From Artemisia argyi (taxonomy: Eukaryota > Streptophyta > Magnoliopsida > Asterales > Asteraceae): a stretch of 64,000 bases of DNA. This document shows, piece after piece, positions 59,393 through 64,000 of the stretch. Position 1 is the first letter of the stretch, and every line of letters begins with the position of its first letter. The translations under genes and the position numbers were made by a program. Location: positions 39,543,459-39,607,458 of the forward strand of contig CM060697.1 of assembly GCA_030686995.1 (NCBI GenBank). Direction: 5' to 3'. Under the pieces are notes generated by a model. That model was given only the letters and a program-made list of their open reading frames with translations, was not told the origin of the DNA and searched no databases.

Positions 59393-60972
59393 TTGTCCCT
59401 AAAGGCTCACTTGTTGAGAGCTATTGTACCATAGTTTATGGGACCCGTTGTCCCTAAACGCTTTCTCACTTGATGAGAGCAATTGTCCATTACATGTTGA
59501 TTGTCGTTTTCCCTAATGCTTGCTCACTTAATAAGAGCAATTGTCACTTACATGATGAGATCCGTTGTCCCTAAAGGCTAACTTTATGAGGGCAATTTGT
59601 CCCTTACATGATAAGAGTCGTTGTCCCTAAAGACTCACTTGTTGAGAGCAATTTTACCTTACTTTATTGGAGTCGTTGTCCCTAAACGCTTGCTCACTTG
59701 ATGAGAGGAATTGCCCTTTACATGATGATAGCCATTGTCCATAATGCTTGAATACTTGACAAGAGCAATAGTCACTTACATGATGAGATCCGTTGTCCCT
59801 AAAGGTTAACTTTGTGAGGGCGATTTGTCCCATACATGATAAGAGCCGTTGTCCCTAAAGGCTTACAATTTGAGAGCAATTGTACCTTACTTTATGGGAG
59901 CCGTTGTCCCTAAACACTCGCTCTCTAACAGACTGCAATTGCCCTCTAAATGATGATAGCCGGTGTCCCTAATGCTTGCACATTTGATAAGAGCAATTGT
60001 CACTTACATGATGAGACCCGTTATCCCTAAAGGCTAACTTTATGAGGGCAATATGTCCCTTACATGATAAGAGCCGTTGTCCCTAAAGACTCAATTGTTG
60101 AGAGCAATTGTACCTTACTTTATGGGAGCCGTTGTCCCTAAACGCTTGCTCACTTGATGATAGAAATTGTCCTTTACATGATGATAGTCGTTGTCCCTAA
60201 TGCTTGCACACTTGACAAGAGCAATTGTCACTTGCATGTTGAGATCCGTTGTCCCTAAAGGCTTACTTTATGAGGGTGATTTGTCCTTTACATGGTAAGA
60301 GCCGTTGTACACAAAGGCTCACTTGTTGAGAGAAATTGTACCTTACTTTATGGGAGCCGTTGTCCCTAAATGCCTGCTCACTTGATGAGAGCAATTGCCC
60401 TTTACATGATGATAGTCGTTTGTCCCTAATGCTTACACACTTGATAAGAGCAACTGTCACTTACATGGTGAGATCCGTTGTCCCTAAAAGCTAACTTTAT
60501 GAGGGAAATTTGTCCCTTACATAATAAGAGCCGTTGTCCCTAAAGGCTCACTTGTTGAGAGCTATTGTACCTTAGTTTATGGGACCCGTTGTCCCGAAAC
60601 GCTTTCTCACTTGATGAGAGCAATTGTCCATTACACGTTGATTGCCGTTGTCCTTAATGGTTGCACACTTGATAAGAACAATTATCACTTACATGATGAG
60701 ATCCATTGTCGCTAAAGGCTCACTTGTTGAGAGCAATTGTACGTTAGTTTATGGGATCCATTGTCCCTAAACGCTTGCTCACATGATGAGAGCAACTGTC
60801 CTTTACATGATGATAGCCGTTGTCCCTAATGTTTGCACGCTTGATAAGAGCAGTTGTAACTTACATGATGAGATCCGTTGTACCTAAAGGCAAACTTTAT
60901 GAGGTCAATTTTTCCCTTACATAATAAGAGCCATTGTCCCTAAAGTCTCACTTGTTGAGAGCAGTTGTACCT
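59393..60972 (+). repeat. 228-bp satellite, segment 8
   Basis: About seven units; the last monomer breaks off after GAGCAGTTGTACCT, where a plus-strand LINE leader begins. A shortened unit occurs near 60715. A marker variant lies near 59926. Confidence 0.9.
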
Positions 60973-62164
60973 AAGACATAAAAATGTAACCCTAAAAGTT
61001 TCTCTCGTTTTTGGCGACTTTTGGCGAAAAAACGATTCCCTCATAAATCGATTAACCTGATTCGTTCTTAAACTTTAATTCTTTAATTGTCCTCTTGTGG
61101 GTCAGTTATTGATTATTGTTTTAGCTATCATGGGTCGGTTACTTTTTAGATTCGTTTTTTATTGCCAAGAGTTGCTAGTGTGGACAGCAAAACATTGTTC
61201 TATCTTTTTAATTCTTTAATAGTGTTTTGTCAATTAGTGCATGGTTTTCATTCTAATATCTGATCGTTTATTGGTCGGTTGGAGTTTATAATAGATCTGC
61301 ACTTGCGTTGGTTTTATATATCTTTGGCTCTAGTTTTACTATTAACGATTCCCAATTTATGGTTTTGTATATTAAGCGCAAGATTGGTAGGGTGGTGCTG
61401 GTGTTGCCGAAACTCTTATTATCCTTTGTATTCTTTGATCTTTTTTTAGGGTTTTGGCAAATTGTTGTTTAATCGTATTCCAAGATTCATGCTTGATAAT
61501 TCATGTCGGTTTGATTATCTCTTTGATTTTTAGATCGATATTTTATTCCTGGTACGATGTGTTGATAAGTAAACTCTTTCTAGGGTTTTCTGGCTTTTGG
61601 GTTGTTTCGATGGAAGTTATTGTGATGGGAAGTTCTATACTGATGTTAGTGATTATGTTTGGGGGTTATGAGAGAATGTACCTCAAGTTGTGAGGGTTCC
61701 TTGTTCAAAAACCCTTGTTTGCGTTCCAAGACCTGCTGATCATGTTGATTAATATGTTACACGTTCCAGTCTTGTTATCATGTTGCTGGAAGTCAAGTTT
61801 AGGGATCCTTGTGCTAAAACCCTTGTCATCGTTCAAGATCTATAGTGCTGATATTTCATATTCTGGTCTCTTGATCGATGCTGCTGGTTGCTATAGAAGT
61901 TAGGGGTTTGTTCGATGTTAACCCTATGATTGGTGTCACATTTGATCTACTTGTTAGGGTTTCGATTTACCCTATGTATGTTGCATGGTGCCCTTTAGTT
62001 GTGCTGATTTCTTTTCGTGGCTGTTTATGGAGGGGTGCACATGGTTTGTAAGTTGCAGATTTGTTGCATGGGTGTTATCATTCAATTTTGGCTCTTTCTT
62101 TTGGTGAATACATATTTAGCTTTGTTGCATGGGTTTCTATGATGCAAGGCACGACTTTGTTACC
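60973..62164 (+). mobile_element. LINE-type leader fragment, plus strand
   Basis: The sequence starts with ACCCTAAAAGTTTCTCTCG and is non-coding, T-rich and full of GGGTTT/ACCCTA motifs. It resembles the leaders and bodies of the ORF-less elements in reverse orientation relative to most of them. It is cut at 62165 by another LINE tail. Its 3' part is not in the window. The assignment rests on composition and motif similarity. Confidence 0.5.
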
Positions 62165-62568
62165 TTTTTGGGTAAAGGGGAGTAATCCTGCACCCGGTAA
62201 AATACATTAATCAAAAACGTTTAAGTACAATGGAAGAGAGTGAGTCTCTCATCGAAGTCCCTAAGGACACTACCACTACCACTATATAAGAATGACATGC
62301 CATTCTTATAACTACCAGATCTAAATACAACTAACAATGACTAGTAATAAAAATACAATAGATCACAACTCAAATAAAATTGAAGTCTTCTTAGTCATCC
62401 TAGCGATCCAGATCATAAACATGCGAACATCCAGCTTCAACAAATTGCGTCTTCTATTAGTATTATGCAAAGCATAATCTAATAACCTAATACGAGTGCA
62501 ATCCGTAGCAAATGAGATTTGAAGCATAAACATGGTCTAAGCGACCCTAACTTCCAGCACATGATAAC
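62165..62568 (-). mobile_element. LINE-type tail fragment
   Basis: A T run (62165-62169) and GGGTAAAGGGGAG begin the block. The stem-loops are GAGAG with CTCTC (one arm end altered), and ATAAGAATG with CATTCTTAT. The following 300 bases match the 35280 and 19716 elements. It is interrupted at about 62569 by the next element. Confidence 0.75.
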
Positions 62569-64000
62569 TTTTTTTTTGGGTAAAAGGGCTTAACCCTGGC
62601 AAATTGCATTAACCAAAAAAACGTTTAAGTACAACGGATGAGAGTGAATCTCTCATCTCGGCCCGTTACATGGGCAACTTACAAGCACCTAACAGCAACA
62701 ACCAAACAAAAGACATAAGAAAGACATACCAATCCTATGACCTACCAAACCAAAAACATTACTTTCTACCACGACCTAGGAGATTAATATCATACATGTC
62801 ACAAAATTCAGCCAAGTGTCCTGGTAGATCATAAACTTGAGCAGCGTAATCATCAGACATAAAATCTTCAAGATCATCGCCGCCACCTCCTGAAGCAAGA
62901 TAACTAGAAGTCACCGGCTCCAAAACCTCATCATCATCACTATCCGAACAAACCACAGCCCCTACCTTAGTGAATGGATTAGTTAACTTAGCAGCAACAA
63001 TCGGAGGAGTAGAAGAAGAACTAGGCTTATTACTACCACTTGAATGAGATCCAACCTTGTCCGCTACCTTATTACTACCACTTGAATGTTCCAAATCAGC
63101 CTCACCACTAGAAATACCGCTTGATGCACCACTAGAATGAGATCCTACCTTTTCCGCTACCGTATTACTAACACTAGGACGTTCCAAATCAGCCTCACCA
63201 CTAGGGATACCATTTGATGCACTAGGAACATCATTCACATCAGAATCTTGCGCATCAAGAACCCCAAACGCGTTAGACGTAGGCACAGATGAACCGCTTG
63301 AATTAGCCACTTTAGAAGAAGCAGTATCTTGAGTCTTATTCTTTGCAACATAAACTTTCTTTTTAGGAGCTAGTGTAGGCCCCTTACTCATATTAATACC
63401 ACTTGACAACTTCTTACTTTTACCTTTAGCTTTCCGATTCTGAACTTCCTTGAAACCATCATCGGTCTCTTCTAACGAAGTATTGGGAACAACATCAGCA
63501 TCATAAGTACGGGCAGGCTCCTTGACACTCTTTGGACAACCATTGCGGTCATGCCCAAACACGTTACACCTTGAACAGTGAGGAGGCTTCCATTCATACT
63601 CAACCTTGATGCATGCAGAAATAATACCACTATCATCCTTATTAGGTATAGCCATAGTAACCTCATGCTTTAATTCAGATTCGGAAGATATTTCCACTAA
63701 CGCACGAGCATAGCTAATACGGCCCCAAGAATCAAAACACATTGAGCTTGTAAACGCGTCCAACATAATCGGTTTACCAACCTGAGTAGCAATCAAGCTC
63801 AAGCCATCTTCAGAATAAGCAAGCAATGGCACATTGTGCAATTTGATCCACACGGGTAGTTTAGTAACCTCACTCTTAGTCAGCGACACATCAGGAGTCC
63901 ATTAGGTAAGAATCAAAGGTGAACTACGAATAATCCAAGGACCCCGTTGCATCACGTTATCAACACCCTCTTTAGAATCAAATTTAAAGAGGAAAACCCC
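62569..64000 (-). mobile_element. ORF1-only LINE, cut by the window edge
   Basis: A T run (62569-62577), GGGTAAAAGGG, GATGAGAG with CTCTCATC, and a GCCC/GGGC hairpin make up the tail, followed directly by the ORF1 stop. This is the same architecture as copy B, and very similar in sequence. The leader lies beyond the window. Confidence 0.85.
62759..64000 (-). pseudogene. LINE ORF1 protein, partial
   Basis: 376 codons are open from 63889 to the stop at 62759. The frame continues upstream past one TAA at 63902-63904 (a Lys codon in relatives) to the window edge. It covers the second half of DUF4283 (RGPWIIRSSP, WIKLHNVPLLAYSE), the zinc knuckle CSRCNVFGHDRNGC, a Ser-rich linker with three repeated GEADLE blocks, and the acidic C-terminus ending LLGRGRK. 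It is very close to copy B (3026-4873) across its length. Confidence 0.85.

Noticed and set aside
22072..60460. Many minus-strand frames of about 65 codons with similar proteins (starting MLSSSEQAFRDN or MLLSSEQAF)
   Set aside because: They are phase-locked to the 228-bp satellite and appear because one strand of four consecutive monomers happens to lack stops. Variants break them freely and no start context or domain is conserved.
21880..60960. Interstitial telomere array
   Set aside because: CCCTAAA appears once per monomer about every 57 bp, never in tandem.
21862..60972. Regular short repeats resembling a CRISPR array
   Set aside because: The repeats are contiguous diverged monomers, not identical repeats with unique spacers. 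The setting is a plant genome and no cas-like gene is present.

Overview
The window looks like repeat-dense nuclear DNA of a flowering plant. The evidence is: L1-type LINEs with DUF4283/zinc-knuckle ORF1 proteins, an Athila-type Ty3/gypsy element with its tRNA-Asp-like primer site, a Tekay-type chromovirus fragment, and a long AT-rich satellite. Several TE protein stretches resemble predicted proteins I remember from Asteraceae (daisy family) genomes; that placement is recall, not a search. I see no convincing host gene and no structural RNA gene. Every long reading frame belongs to a transposable element, and almost all are broken.

Layout. Positions 1-1119 are AT-rich and hold one tRNA-derived SINE. 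Two LINE-type elements lie back to back at 1135-2827 (no ORF) and 2841-5766 (ORF1 only), apparently in the same CTGTTATATATAT target. From 6242 to 17589 lies the 5' half of an Athila-type element. Its LTR is split by a plus-strand ORF1-only LINE (6355-13556), which is itself split by two minus-strand ORF-less LINE relatives (8075-10361 and 10887-12766). The Athila gag-pol frame (15069-17336) carries four nonsense codons. A decayed, minus-strand Tekay-type gag-pol fragment follows (17590-19715), then a LINE tail (19716-20167) and a probable Ty1/copia LTR with non-coding internal sequence (20173-21861).

From 21862 to 60972 the backbone is a satellite with a 228-bp repeat unit built of four diverged ~57-bp monomers, about 21.7 kb or 95 units in total. 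It is interrupted by six minus-strand LINE-type insertions (22993, 26570, 28125, 35280, 43166, 45096) and one non-autonomous LTR retrotransposon (53988-59392). That retrotransposon has 2,041-bp LTRs that look identical and only a 1.3-kb internal region. The 45096-52073 insertion is the only LINE here with both ORF1 and ORF2; its reverse transcriptase has lost the FADD catalytic block. The window ends in a plus-strand leader fragment (60973-62164), another LINE tail and another ORF1-only LINE running off the edge.

How the parts fit. The LINE-type copies, with or without ORFs, share a tail of two stem-loops followed by a GGGTAAA-type terminus (plus-strand reading). The stems differ between copies but stay paired. 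This suggests a family of ORF1-only and ORF-less retroposons mobilised in trans by a LINE of the 45096 type. The satellite supplies a preferred landing site: four insertions lie at the same base of the repeat, TTGTCCCTAATGCTT, although one of them is a segmental copy of another. All boundaries rest on reading target-site duplications and comparing copies by eye.
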